A stretch of 12,232 bases of DNA from positions 1-12,232 of the forward strand of contig JASLHB010000116.1 of the NCBI GenBank assembly GCA_030149965.1, written 5' to 3'. A model generated the notes under the pieces. It searched no databases. It was not told the DNA's origin and was given only the letters and a program-made list of their open reading frames with translations. Shown here in pieces: positions 1 through 5,877 of this stretch (positions are counted from its first letter, which is position 1; the number at the start of each line of letters is the position of its first letter). Origin of the DNA: Wohlfahrtiimonas sp. Lineage in GTDB: Bacteria > Pseudomonadota > Gammaproteobacteria > Cardiobacteriales > Wohlfahrtiimonadaceae. The position numbers were made by a program, and so were the translations under genes.

Positions 1-140
1 ACAAAACGATCAACCCATACTAAATCATCTTCAATTTCGTATTTAACAGGATCAGATTCTGCTGGGATCTCAATAATACAGTTAAAATCTTCTGTGATTT
101 TGCTTAAATCTTTAGCAGCTGGGATTGAATCAAAACTCAT
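1..140 (-). CDS. ppa: Inorganic pyrophosphatase, 5' part only (cut by window edge)
   Basis: The minus strand opens at the ATG complementary to 138-140 and stays open to the window edge, giving about 46 N-terminal residues. The translation begins MSFDSIPAAKDLSKI, continues with CIIEIPAESDPVKYEI and reaches a WVDRF segment. This matches the N-terminus of soluble family I inorganic pyrophosphatases, where the pattern is 'PAGKDLP...VVIEIPANADPIKYE...VDRF'. The enzyme hydrolyses pyrophosphate in the cytoplasm and pulls biosynthetic reactions forward. The catalytic aspartates lie outside the window, so only family identity can be judged. An AGAGG Shine-Dalgarno (complement of 146-150) sits five bases before the start, which supports this start. 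The gene is divergent from the thiamine pyrophosphokinase gene across an 86-bp gap. Confidence 0.93.
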   Translation of the reverse strand, partial: MSFDSIPAAKDLSKITEDFNCIIEIPAESDPVKYEIEDDLVWVDRF

Positions 141-179
141 AATAACCTCTATTTAATGATGAAAATTCAGAAACGCGTT

Positions 180-208
180 ATTATACATTTTTATATCTTC
201 AACTTCCA
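180..208 (-). promoter_or_regulatory. Probable sigma-70 promoter of ppa
   Basis: On the minus strand a perfect TATAAT (complement of 180-185) is preceded, across 17 bases, by TGGAAG (complement of 203-208), a weak -35 match. Transcription would start about 35 bases before the ppa ATG. The -10 box is convincing and the -35 box is not. No comparably clear promoter was found for the divergent thiN. Confidence 0.4.
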
Positions 209-226
209 CGAAACAAAAGGTGCAAA

Positions 227-853
227 ATGTTCTCACGTTTAATTTTATTGCTACCAGGCGCTATAAATTATGCAAAGTTTAACCATTTTTTTCAGAAGAA
301 TGATTACATCATTGCTGTAGATGGTGGCATTGAACATAGCTCACAGTTAAACATTGAGCCTCATTTATGGGTTGGCGACTTCGATTCTTGTAAACTGGAG
401 AGCAAGACACTATTTGCACATATTCCCACTGAAGCCTTCCCTACAGATAAAGATTTTCTAGATACTGAATTGGCACTGACGAAAGCACAAGTACTGAATC
501 TTAACCAGTGTGTAATGATTGGCGGAACTGGTGGTAGATTAGACCATCAACTTAGTTTATTCATGATTTTAGTGAATCATCCTGATCTCCAATTCATTCA
601 TACAGATGGCGATACAGAATTGTATTCACTGAACCATACAATTAAACGGAGAATCGCCGTCAACTCCTTCAAGCATGTCAGTATCATTCCCATCACGACA
701 TTAGAAAATGTTTCGATCACAAATGTAAAATGGCCATTGAATAATGTTGTACTTGCACCAGGCAAAGGTTTATCCATAAGCAATGAGCCTACAGAAAAAT
801 TCATACATTATTCACAGAATAAAGGCTTAGGTTGGCTAGTGCTCACAAACTAG
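227..853 (+). CDS. thiN: Thiamine pyrophosphokinase (thiamine diphosphokinase)
   Basis: This 208-residue cytoplasmic enzyme should transfer pyrophosphate from ATP to thiamine, making the cofactor thiamine diphosphate directly in salvage. The family motifs appear in order: a VDGG segment at residues 31-34, GDFDS at 50-54, KDFLDTE at 75-81 (family pattern K-D-x-T-D-x-E), GGTGGRLDH at 99-107, and an SNEP segment near the C-terminus that belongs to the thiamine-binding domain. The usual threonine of the KDxTD motif is a leucine here, while the acidic residues are kept. The length is normal for bacterial members. An AAAAGG ribosome site at 215-220 supports the ATG at 227. The stop at 851-853 lies only 69 bases before modA, but modA has its own promoter. 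Enteric bacteria reach the cofactor through ThiK/ThiL instead, so this is a one-step alternative. Confidence 0.9.
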   Translation: MFSRLILLLPGAINYAKFNHFFQKNDYIIAVDGGIEHSSQLNIEPHLWVGDFDSCKLESKTLFAHIPTEAFPTDKDFLDTELALTKAQVLNLNQCVMIGGTGGRLDHQLSLFMILVNHPDLQFIHTDGDTELYSLNHTIKRRIAVNSFKHVSIIPITTLENVSITNVKWPLNNVVLAPGKGLSISNEPTEKFIHYSQNKGLGWLVLTN

Positions 854-859
854 GTTCAA

Positions 860-888
860 TTGTATTTCGCTATATAAAAGTGTATATT
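860..888 (+). promoter_or_regulatory. Probable sigma-70 promoter of modABC
   Basis: TTGTAT (860-865) is followed after exactly 17 bases by TATATT (883-888), which matches five of six bases of the -10 consensus. The start of transcription would fall near 895, about 28 bases before the modA ATG. The -10 box lies inside a ModE-like dyad, an arrangement expected for repression. Confidence 0.5.
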
Positions 889-891
889 ACG
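868..891 (+). promoter_or_regulatory. Putative ModE-type molybdate operator
   Basis: The left half-site CGCTATAT (868-875) and right half-site ATATTACG (884-891, reading CGTAATAT on the other strand) are separated by eight bases. Each half differs by one base from CGTTATAT, the half-site I recall for the Escherichia coli modA operator, and the total length of 24 bases is the same. The site covers the predicted modA -10 box and ends 31 bases before the modA start. In the known system, ModE with bound molybdate represses modABC. No modE gene is visible in the window, so the regulator is inferred. Confidence 0.6.
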
Positions 892-922
892 GCTTCATCA
901 ACCAGTATAAAGTGGAGTTCGT

Positions 923-1663
923 ATGAAAAAACAATTAATCGCGACAGCACTTCTCGCATCTATTTTTACAATGGCAAATGCAGAAGAAATTATGGTTTCA
1001 GCAGCAGCAAGCCTAACAGATGCCTTCAATGACATTGCTAAAAACTATGAAACAGCGCATCCAGAAGATAAAGTAATGTTAAACTATGCCGGTTCAGGTG
1101 CTTTATTACAACAAATGGAAAATGGTGCGCCTGTTGATATCTTTGCATCTGCTGACCAAACAACAATGGATAAGGCTGTTGAAAAAGGCTTAATCAAAGA
1201 TGATTCACGCAAAACTTTTGTTAAAAACACTTTAGTGGTTGTTGTGGGCAAAGATAGCAAATTCACTGTTAAAACATTAGAAGATCTAAAGCAAGCTGAT
1301 GTTCAAAAAATTGCTTTAGCAAATCCAGCAAGCGTTCCTGTTGGCCGTTACACAAAAGGCGTATTGGAAGCTGCAAATTTATGGGCTGATTTAGAACCAA
1401 AATTCATTGAAACTGAAAGTGTTCGCCAATCATTAGCATACGTTGCTCGTGGCGAAACTGAAACTGGTTTTGTTTATGGTACAGATGCAGCAATCTTAAA
1501 AGATGAAGTAAATGTTGCATTTGTTGTGCCAACACAAACTGAAATCACTTACCCAATCGCTTTAACAAAAGAAAGCAAAGATGGAAGCGCGCGTTTCTAC
1601 GAATTCATTTTCACAGCAGAAAGCCAAAAAATCTTAGAAGATTACGGATTCACTAAACCTTAA
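923..1663 (+). CDS. modA: Periplasmic molybdate-binding protein ModA
   Basis: This is the solute receptor of the molybdate ABC importer. The 246-residue product has a Sec signal peptide, with a KK n-region, a hydrophobic core and a predicted cut after ANA at residues 18-20. The mature domain shows the oxyanion-binding signatures: AAASL at 27-31, YAGSGAL at 55-61, DIFASAD at 72-78, NPASVPVG at 134-141, SVRQ at 166-169 and VYGTD at 184-188. By family alignment, Ser30, Ser58, Ala136, Val167 and Tyr185 are the likely ligands for the oxyanion; tungstate usually binds too. A GGAG ribosome site (914-917) fits the ATG. The stop codon overlaps the modB start by one base (TAATG), so the two are translationally coupled. 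A ModE-like operator lies immediately upstream. Confidence 0.95.
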   Translation: MKKQLIATALLASIFTMANAEEIMVSAAASLTDAFNDIAKNYETAHPEDKVMLNYAGSGALLQQMENGAPVDIFASADQTTMDKAVEKGLIKDDSRKTFVKNTLVVVVGKDSKFTVKTLEDLKQADVQKIALANPASVPVGRYTKGVLEAANLWADLEPKFIETESVRQSLAYVARGETETGFVYGTDAAILKDEVNVAFVVPTQTEITYPIALTKESKDGSARFYEFIFTAESQKILEDYGFTKP

Positions 1664-2331
1664 TGCTCGAATCCATCTACCCGATTTTACTACTGACACT
1701 CAAAATTGCTGGTTTAGCAACGCTGATTGGTTCTGTGCTCGGTATTTTAATCGGGTTTTTCTTAGCTCGAACTAACTTTTGGGGCAAGAATCTTTTAGAT
1801 ACTTTATTAACTCTACCAATGGTTTTACCACCTACAGTATTAGGTTATTACTTATTAACTTTGATTGGGCAAAAAAGTTTATTTGGTCAATGGCTTTATG
1901 AAAGCTTCGGTATTCGCCTAATTTTCACCTGGCAAGCTGCTGTCATCGCAGCCACAATTGTTGCTTTCCCGTTGATATTAAAACCTGCACGCGCAGCCTT
2001 TGAAGATGTTAATCGTGAATATGAACAAGCGGCAAGTATGCTCGGTATTTCTCGCGTGGCTATTTTCTTTCGTGTCACATTGCCTTTAGCTTGGCGCGGT
2101 ATTTTATCTGGGATTCTATTAGCATTTGCAAGAGCACTTGGCGAATTTGGCGCAACATTAATGGTTGCAGGCGCAACCCAAAAAACACAAACGCTCTCCA
2201 TTGCCATTTATCGTGCTTACAACTCATTTGATTATAAAACAGCTAATTACCTTGTTCTATTAACATCCGCTGTTTGTATTGTTATTTTAATGGCAGCCAC
2301 ATTTTTGAATCCTAGAAAACCTAGAGCATGA
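1663..2331 (+). CDS. modB: Molybdate ABC transporter permease ModB
   Basis: This 222-residue inner-membrane permease is strongly hydrophobic, with about five membrane helices. It carries the cytoplasmic EAA loop (residues about 119-140, reading EYEQAASMLG then PLAWRGI), through which it contacts the ATPase. The ARALGEFGATLMVAG stretch near 155-170 is characteristic of ModB/CysT-type permeases. Length is typical for the family. The ATG overlaps the modA stop by one base and there is no strong ribosome site of its own, so reinitiation from modA is likely. modC starts one base after its stop. Confidence 0.95.
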   Translation: MLESIYPILLLTLKIAGLATLIGSVLGILIGFFLARTNFWGKNLLDTLLTLPMVLPPTVLGYYLLTLIGQKSLFGQWLYESFGIRLIFTWQAAVIAATIVAFPLILKPARAAFEDVNREYEQAASMLGISRVAIFFRVTLPLAWRGILSGILLAFARALGEFGATLMVAGATQKTQTLSIAIYRAYNSFDYKTANYLVLLTSAVCIVILMAATFLNPRKPRA

Positions 2332-2332
2332 T

Positions 2333-3004
2333 ATGAATATTGACTTTTCTGTTCATAAAACCCTCACTGCTTATAAACGCTCTTTTACGTTGGATGCGAC
2401 TTATCAAACAGGAGCCAATCGTTTAGTAATTTTGGGCGCTTCTGGCTCTGGCAAAAGTGTATTGCTCAAAACCATTGCAGGGTTAATTACACCCGATTCA
2501 GGTAAAATTATTCTACAAGATCGCTGTCTATTTGATTCTGCAAATAAAATTAATCTTAAGCCACAACAAAGATCATTAGCTTATCTCTTCCAAAGCTATG
2601 CCCTATTTCCTCATTTAAATGTGGCACAAAATATTAGCTTTGCATTACATCATTCGATCATTAATGGCCGAAAGCATTCTGTGCCTGAAGCCGTGCAATA
2701 TTGGTTAGAGCTTTTTAAATTAGAAGGCATACAATTTCAATATCCTGATGAAATCTCAGGCGGGCAGAAACAACGCGTCGCCCTTGCCCGCGCTTTAATT
2801 GTGAATCCTAGAGCTATTTTATTGGATGAACCATTTTCTGCATTAGATACTAATCTTCGTGCCATCATGCGAAAAGAGCTTACTGAAGTGCAAGAGAAAC
2901 TCAAAATTCCTATGATACTAATCACTCATGATCCTGAAGATGCCAAAGTCTTTGGCGATGCGATTATAGAAATTAAGCATGGCCATATTGTGAAAACTTC
3001 TTAA
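2333..3004 (+). CDS. modC: Molybdate ABC transporter ATP-binding protein ModC, short form without Mop/TOBE domain
   Basis: This 223-residue ATPase should power the ModAB molybdate importer. It has Walker A GASGSGKS at 35-42, a Q-loop glutamine at 87 (LFQSYALFPH), the signature SGGQKQR at 142-148, Walker B AILLDEP at 161-167, the D-loop SALD at 169-172 and the switch histidine at 199 (ITHD). The product ends about 24 residues after that histidine. Escherichia coli ModC is about 350 residues because of a C-terminal Mop/TOBE domain that binds molybdate, and that domain is missing here. The natural stop shows no sign of a frameshifted continuation, since the next gene starts 64 bases on. The assignment to molybdate rests on the modA and modB neighbours, because the ATPase alone could serve other anion importers. 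Confidence 0.92.
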   Translation: MNIDFSVHKTLTAYKRSFTLDATYQTGANRLVILGASGSGKSVLLKTIAGLITPDSGKIILQDRCLFDSANKINLKPQQRSLAYLFQSYALFPHLNVAQNISFALHHSIINGRKHSVPEAVQYWLELFKLEGIQFQYPDEISGGQKQRVALARALIVNPRAILLDEPFSALDTNLRAIMRKELTEVQEKLKIPMILITHDPEDAKVFGDAIIEIKHGHIVKTS

Positions 3005-3010
3005 AGCTAC

Positions 3011-3039
3011 TTTTCATCTGCAACAATTATTCATACAAT
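3011..3039 (+). promoter_or_regulatory. Possible promoter for crcB (and trmJ-cysE)
   Basis: TTTTCA (3011-3016, four of six bases of the -35 consensus) and TACAAT (3034-3039, five of six of the -10) are spaced by 17 bases in the 64-base gap after modC. Transcription would begin near 3046. No terminator separates modC from crcB, so read-through from the mod operon is also possible. The fluoride riboswitch that often precedes crcB was looked for and not seen. Confidence 0.35.
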
Positions 3040-3068
3040 GAAAGTTCAATTCATGTTTTGAGTAGAGA

Positions 3069-3455
3069 ATGAATCAGTACTTAGCTTTTTTAATGGTGGG
3101 ATTAGGCGGTGGCTTAGGTGCAATGAGCCGACATTTCACTGCGCTCATCATTAATCGCTTTTGGCATCAATCATTCCCCTTAGCGACATTCTTTATTAAT
3201 ATCCTAGGATCCTTCTTAATTGGCATCTTAGCCGCTTGGTTATTGCCCAAAATGGGCAATGATACATTATTAAAATATCTATTAATCACTGGCTTTTGCG
3301 GTGGCTATACGACATTTTCAACATTCTCTATTGAAAATTTGCAATTACTCCAAGAAGGTAAAATATTTACGCTAGTTTTATATGCTAGCAGTAGTATCAT
3401 TTTAGGCATTACCTTCGCGCTGTACGGCTTATTTATTGGTCGTGCAATTTCTTAA
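3069..3455 (+). CDS. crcB: Fluoride channel CrcB (Fluc family)
   Basis: This 128-residue protein has four predicted membrane helices and would form the dual-topology dimeric channel that lets toxic fluoride leave the cytoplasm. Family motifs are GGGLGAMSRH at 13-22, FINILGSFLIG at 42-52 with the conserved Asn44, and GFCGGYTTFSTFSIE at 75-89, whose phenylalanines and threonines line the fluoride path and sodium site. Length is normal. The ribosome site is weak (GAGTAGAG just before the ATG). A single gene is sufficient, because one polypeptide inserts in both orientations. trmJ starts 21 bases later on the same strand. Confidence 0.95.
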   Translation: MNQYLAFLMVGLGGGLGAMSRHFTALIINRFWHQSFPLATFFINILGSFLIGILAAWLLPKMGNDTLLKYLLITGFCGGYTTFSTFSIENLQLLQEGKIFTLVLYASSSIILGITFALYGLFIGRAIS

Positions 3456-3476
3456 ATTTTAGTCTTTAAAGTTCAC

Positions 3477-4241
3477 ATGAAAAAACCATTTCCAGAAACA
3501 TTATTGAATCAAATCCGCATCGTCATGGTGCGCACTTCTCATTCCGGCAATATTGGCGCAGCCGCTCGTGCTATGCGAGTGATGGGTTTATATAACCTTG
3601 TATTAGTTGAGCCAAAGCAATTCCCAAGCCAAGAAGCCATTTCATTAGCAAGTGGCGCTGTGGATGTTTTAGAAAGCGCGATCGTTGTACCAACATTAGA
3701 AGAAGCATTGAAAGATTGTCACGTTGCTTACGCAACAACAGCTCGCCCACGTTATATCTCTTCTAAATTGCACACAGTGGAAGAAGCGGCAGTTGAAGCA
3801 TTACAAGGCATCAAAAATGAAGGTCAACAAATTGCCTTTGTATTTGGCACAGAGCGCACAGGCTTGACTAATGAGGAAATTGATCTCTGCCAGCGCATGA
3901 TGACAATTCCAAGTGAAAATAGTTATAACTCACTCAACATCAGCGCGGCGATTCAAGTTGTGAGTTATGAATTACACAAAGCACACAAACAAGCATTAGA
4001 ACTACCTTTAATACAAGCTAATGAAGCAAGTGATGAATTAGCAACAGGTGAAATGCGAGAAGGCTTTTATGAACATTTTCAAGACATTTTATTTCAAACA
4101 GAGTTTTTAGATCCTGATGAACCCAAGAATATCATGAAGAAAATTCGTCATTTATTCCAAAAGCGTGATTTAACAACACAAGAAATTCATTTATTACGTG
4201 GAATTTTGACTTCCCTGAATAGGAAAATGAAACATGATTAA
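3477..4241 (+). CDS. trmJ: tRNA (cytidine/uridine-2'-O-)-methyltransferase TrmJ
   Basis: This 254-residue SPOUT-fold enzyme should 2'-O-methylate position 32 of several tRNAs using S-adenosylmethionine. Its signatures are RTSHSGNIGAAARAM (19-33, with Asn25 and the catalytic-region Arg31), the FVFGTERTGLTNEE segment in the middle, and the C-terminal knot segment PSENSYNSLNISAAIQVV. A helical tail ending HLLRGILTSLNRK follows, as in Escherichia coli TrmJ. The start adds about eight residues compared with the E. coli protein and lacks a clear ribosome site, so the true start is slightly uncertain. The reading frame overlaps cysE by eight bases. In many gammaproteobacteria trmJ and cysE sit just before the isc iron-sulfur genes; here they do not. 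Confidence 0.94.
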   Translation: MKKPFPETLLNQIRIVMVRTSHSGNIGAAARAMRVMGLYNLVLVEPKQFPSQEAISLASGAVDVLESAIVVPTLEEALKDCHVAYATTARPRYISSKLHTVEEAAVEALQGIKNEGQQIAFVFGTERTGLTNEEIDLCQRMMTIPSENSYNSLNISAAIQVVSYELHKAHKQALELPLIQANEASDELATGEMREGFYEHFQDILFQTEFLDPDEPKNIMKKIRHLFQKRDLTTQEIHLLRGILTSLNRKMKHD

Positions 4242-4989
4242 ATACATTAAAGAAGATATTCAAACCATTCATGCGAAAGATCCTGCTGCACGTAATACAA
4301 TCGAAGTATTAGTTGCATATCCAGGATTATGGGCATTGTGGGGACATAGAATTTCCCATTGGCTTTGGAAACATCAATTAAAACTCATTGCTCGTTGGCT
4401 CTCGACTGTAACAAGATTTTTAACAGGCATTGAAATTCATCCTGGCGCTAAAATTGGCCGTCGATTTTTCATTGATCATGGCATGGGGGTTGTGATTGGT
4501 GAAACAACTGAGATCGGTGATGATTGTACGCTATATCATGGTGTGACTTTAGGCGGAACAAGCTTAAATGAGGGTAAACGTCACCCAACTTTAGGCAATA
4601 ATGTCATAATCGGTGCAGGCGCTAAAATTTTAGGACCAATTACTTTAGGCGACAATGCAAAAGTTGGCTCCAATTCTGTTGTAACTAAAGCTGTACCTGA
4701 AAATTCAACGGCTGTAGGTATTCCTGCTCGTGTGATTAAGAAAGATACAATAACTGCTGAAATTTCTAACAAATTATTTACAGCTTATGGTGTTGAAAAT
4801 GATACACCAGATCCAGCAGCTACTGCCATTAATCTATTGTTAGATCATATTCAAAGCTTAGATAGTAGTTTAAAGAATATTTGCAAGGAATTAGAAGCAC
4901 AAGATATTAAAATTTGTACAAAAGTGCCTCATTTACCACAAAAAGAACTAGACAATTTAGAAGCATTTAATCAAACACCTAAAGATTAA
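4234..4989 (+). CDS. cysE: Serine O-acetyltransferase (short EpsC/CysE type)
   Basis: This 251-residue enzyme should transfer acetyl from acetyl-CoA to L-serine, making O-acetylserine, the committed step of cysteine synthesis. An N-terminal helical part (DIQTIHAKDPAARN, then GLWALWGHRISHWLW) leads into left-handed beta-helix hexapeptide repeats from about residue 65 to 170. The repeats include the catalytic IDHGMGVVIGETTEIGDD and YHGVTLGGTS segments and end in AVGIPARVI. The N-terminal arm is short, as in Bacillus-type and many gammaproteobacterial homologues. The enteric CysE has a longer arm. The tail beyond residue 180 may mediate cysteine feedback or contact with CysK, but its last residues are not the classic enteric ones. 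An AGGA site (4221-4224) inside the end of trmJ supports the ATG, which overlaps trmJ by eight bases. Confidence 0.94.
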   Translation: MIKYIKEDIQTIHAKDPAARNTIEVLVAYPGLWALWGHRISHWLWKHQLKLIARWLSTVTRFLTGIEIHPGAKIGRRFFIDHGMGVVIGETTEIGDDCTLYHGVTLGGTSLNEGKRHPTLGNNVIIGAGAKILGPITLGDNAKVGSNSVVTKAVPENSTAVGIPARVIKKDTITAEISNKLFTAYGVENDTPDPAATAINLLLDHIQSLDSSLKNICKELEAQDIKICTKVPHLPQKELDNLEAFNQTPKD

Positions 4990-5013
4990 TGTGCATGTTA
5001 TATAAGCACAACA

Positions 5014-5043
5014 AAAAAGGTTAGAGTTTTCTCTAACCTTTTT
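5014..5043. terminator. Bidirectional hairpin terminator between convergent cysE and yhcB
   Basis: A perfect 13-bp inverted repeat (AAAAAGGTTAGAG at 5014-5026 and its complement at 5031-5043) encloses a TTTT loop. It has a run of A on one side and T on the other, so each strand transcribes a GC-containing stem followed by U residues. It lies 24 bases after the cysE stop and 31 bases past the yhcB stop, so it can serve both genes. Confidence 0.92.
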
Positions 5044-5074
5044 CTTATCTTTAGATGCTTACAAGTGAAATTGA

Positions 5075-5674
5075 TTATTTTTTATCTTTTGCATCCGCAG
5101 AATCCTTCAACTCATCAATCACTTTATCCATCACTTCATCTGTTTTTTCTTTCACATCTTCAACAGTTTCAGTCATTTTTTCTTTGACTTCTTCTACCTT
5201 ATCAGCGGCCTTCTCTTGAATATCTATAGATTTTTCTACAACTACTTCTTTCACATCGGCAATTTTTTCTTCAGCTTGCTCTTTAAGGTCAGTCGCTTTT
5301 TCTTCAACCTTATCTTGTACTTTTTCCACAGCGTCTTTTACTTCTTCACCAACTTCTTCTGCTTTATGCGAAATTTCATCAACAGGCGCATCTGCTTCAA
5401 TCACCAAGCCTTTGAATTTTTCTTTCAATGTAGAAATTTCATTTTTACTCATGTGCTGATACAGATCTTTTAAATCAGTACCAATTTTATGTAACATATT
5501 TTCACTTTCTGCAAAATGCTCTGTTTGTTGTTTTAATTTTTCTTTAACTTCATCTAACTCTTTATTCAATTTAGTCACAACATCAGCATTTGAGTTACCC
5601 ATACGACCAACAATCAAACCAATCGCAATACCAGCAACGCCACCTAAAATAAACGCAATTAAATATTCACCCAT
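5075..5674 (-). CDS. zapG: YhcB/ZapG family (DUF1043) inner-membrane division protein with hendecad-repeat C-terminal half
   Basis: The first part matches YhcB/ZapG, an inner-membrane protein linked to cell division and envelope synthesis. It has an N-terminal membrane helix (residues 4-24, rich in Gly, Ile and Ala), then a coiled coil (about 32-60), then the family core HFAESENMLHKI...DLKDLYQHMSK (53-77). Escherichia coli YhcB is about 132 residues and this product is 199. The extra part, residues 101-199, is almost wholly K, E, D, V and A, and divides into nine gap-free 11-residue units ending at the last residue. Such hendecads form right-handed coiled coils or amphipathic, membrane-lying helices, as in LEA-3 proteins and apolipoproteins. 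An AAGGAG site (complement of 5681-5686) six bases upstream makes the start firm. The gene is monocistronic, convergent with cysE and divergent from trkA. Confidence 0.85.
   Translation of the reverse strand: MGEYLIAFILGGVAGIAIGLIVGRMGNSNADVVTKLNKELDEVKEKLKQQTEHFAESENMLHKIGTDLKDLYQHMSKNEISTLKEKFKGLVIEADAPVDEISHKAEEVGEEVKDAVEKVQDKVEEKATDLKEQAEEKIADVKEVVVEKSIDIQEKAADKVEEVKEKMTETVEDVKEKTDEVMDKVIDELKDSADAKDKK
5078..5374 (-). repeat. Nine tandem 11-residue (33-base) coding repeats in zapG
   Basis: Residues 101-199 of the YhcB/ZapG product split into nine consecutive 11-mers, for example AEEKIADVKEV, AADKVEEVKEK and MTETVEDVKEK. Positions 1, 5 and 8 are mostly hydrophobic (V, A, I, L, M). Positions 3, 7 and 10 are mostly D or E, and positions 4 and 11 are often K. 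The repeat is clear at protein level and strongly diverged at DNA level, so it is an old, selected periodicity and not a recent tandem duplication. Confidence 0.75.
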
Positions 5675-5728
5675 GTCAAACTCCTTAACAGATAGATTGA
5701 TAACTATAAATCTCTAATATGATCATTC

Positions 5729-5757
5729 ATTATACTATTCATTGCTATTTTAAATTA
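5729..5757 (-). promoter_or_regulatory. Possible promoter of yhcB/zapG
   Basis: The minus strand has a perfect TATAAT (complement of 5729-5734) about 55 bases before the ZapG start. At 17-base spacing the -35 position reads TAATTT, which is poor. The 191-base divergent region (5675-5865) is very AT-rich and contains nothing else recognisable apart from this and the trkA promoter. Confidence 0.35.
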
Positions 5758-5816
5758 ATTATTTTCTATCATTTGTAAAACTTCTTTATTTCAAAAGGGT
5801 AAAAATCAATTATTTG

Positions 5817-5845
5817 TTGAAAACTATGCCTTAACTCCATACAAT
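5817..5845 (+). promoter_or_regulatory. Sigma-70 promoter of trkA
   Basis: TTGAAA (5817-5822, five of six bases of the -35 consensus) is followed after 17 bases by TACAAT (5840-5845, five of six of the -10). The transcript would start near 5852, giving a leader of about 26 bases to the preferred trkA start at 5878, or 14 bases to the upstream ATG at 5866. Confidence 0.6.
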
Positions 5846-5877
5846 GACCTGCTTTCTTTTTAAAAATGTGTCTTTAT

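Noticed and set aside
172..179. AACGCGTT 8-base palindrome between ppa and thiN
   Set aside because: It is too short to assign to a regulator and has no second copy elsewhere in the window.
141..226. TPP riboswitch before thiN
   Set aside because: Eighty-six bases with no CTGAGA or ACYTGA core; the space is taken up by the divergent ppa promoter.
832..1032. Plus-strand ORF bridging the end of thiN and the start of modA
   Set aside because: It covers the modA promoter and runs in another frame through the modA signal peptide; it has no family similarity.
2028..2036. ACAAGCGGC, resembling a Pasteurellaceae DNA-uptake word
   Set aside because: It is a single inexact copy inside modB coding sequence. 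True uptake signals would recur about once per kilobase, and no such repetition is seen.
3005..3068. Fluoride riboswitch before crcB
   Set aside because: The gap is only 64 bases and lacks the conserved GGNGATGG...CCGCC pseudoknot elements.
5216..5473. Plus-strand phenylalanine-rich 85-residue ORF
   Set aside because: It is the complement of the K/E-rich zapG repeats (GAA and AAA codons read as TTC and TTT) and has no start signals.
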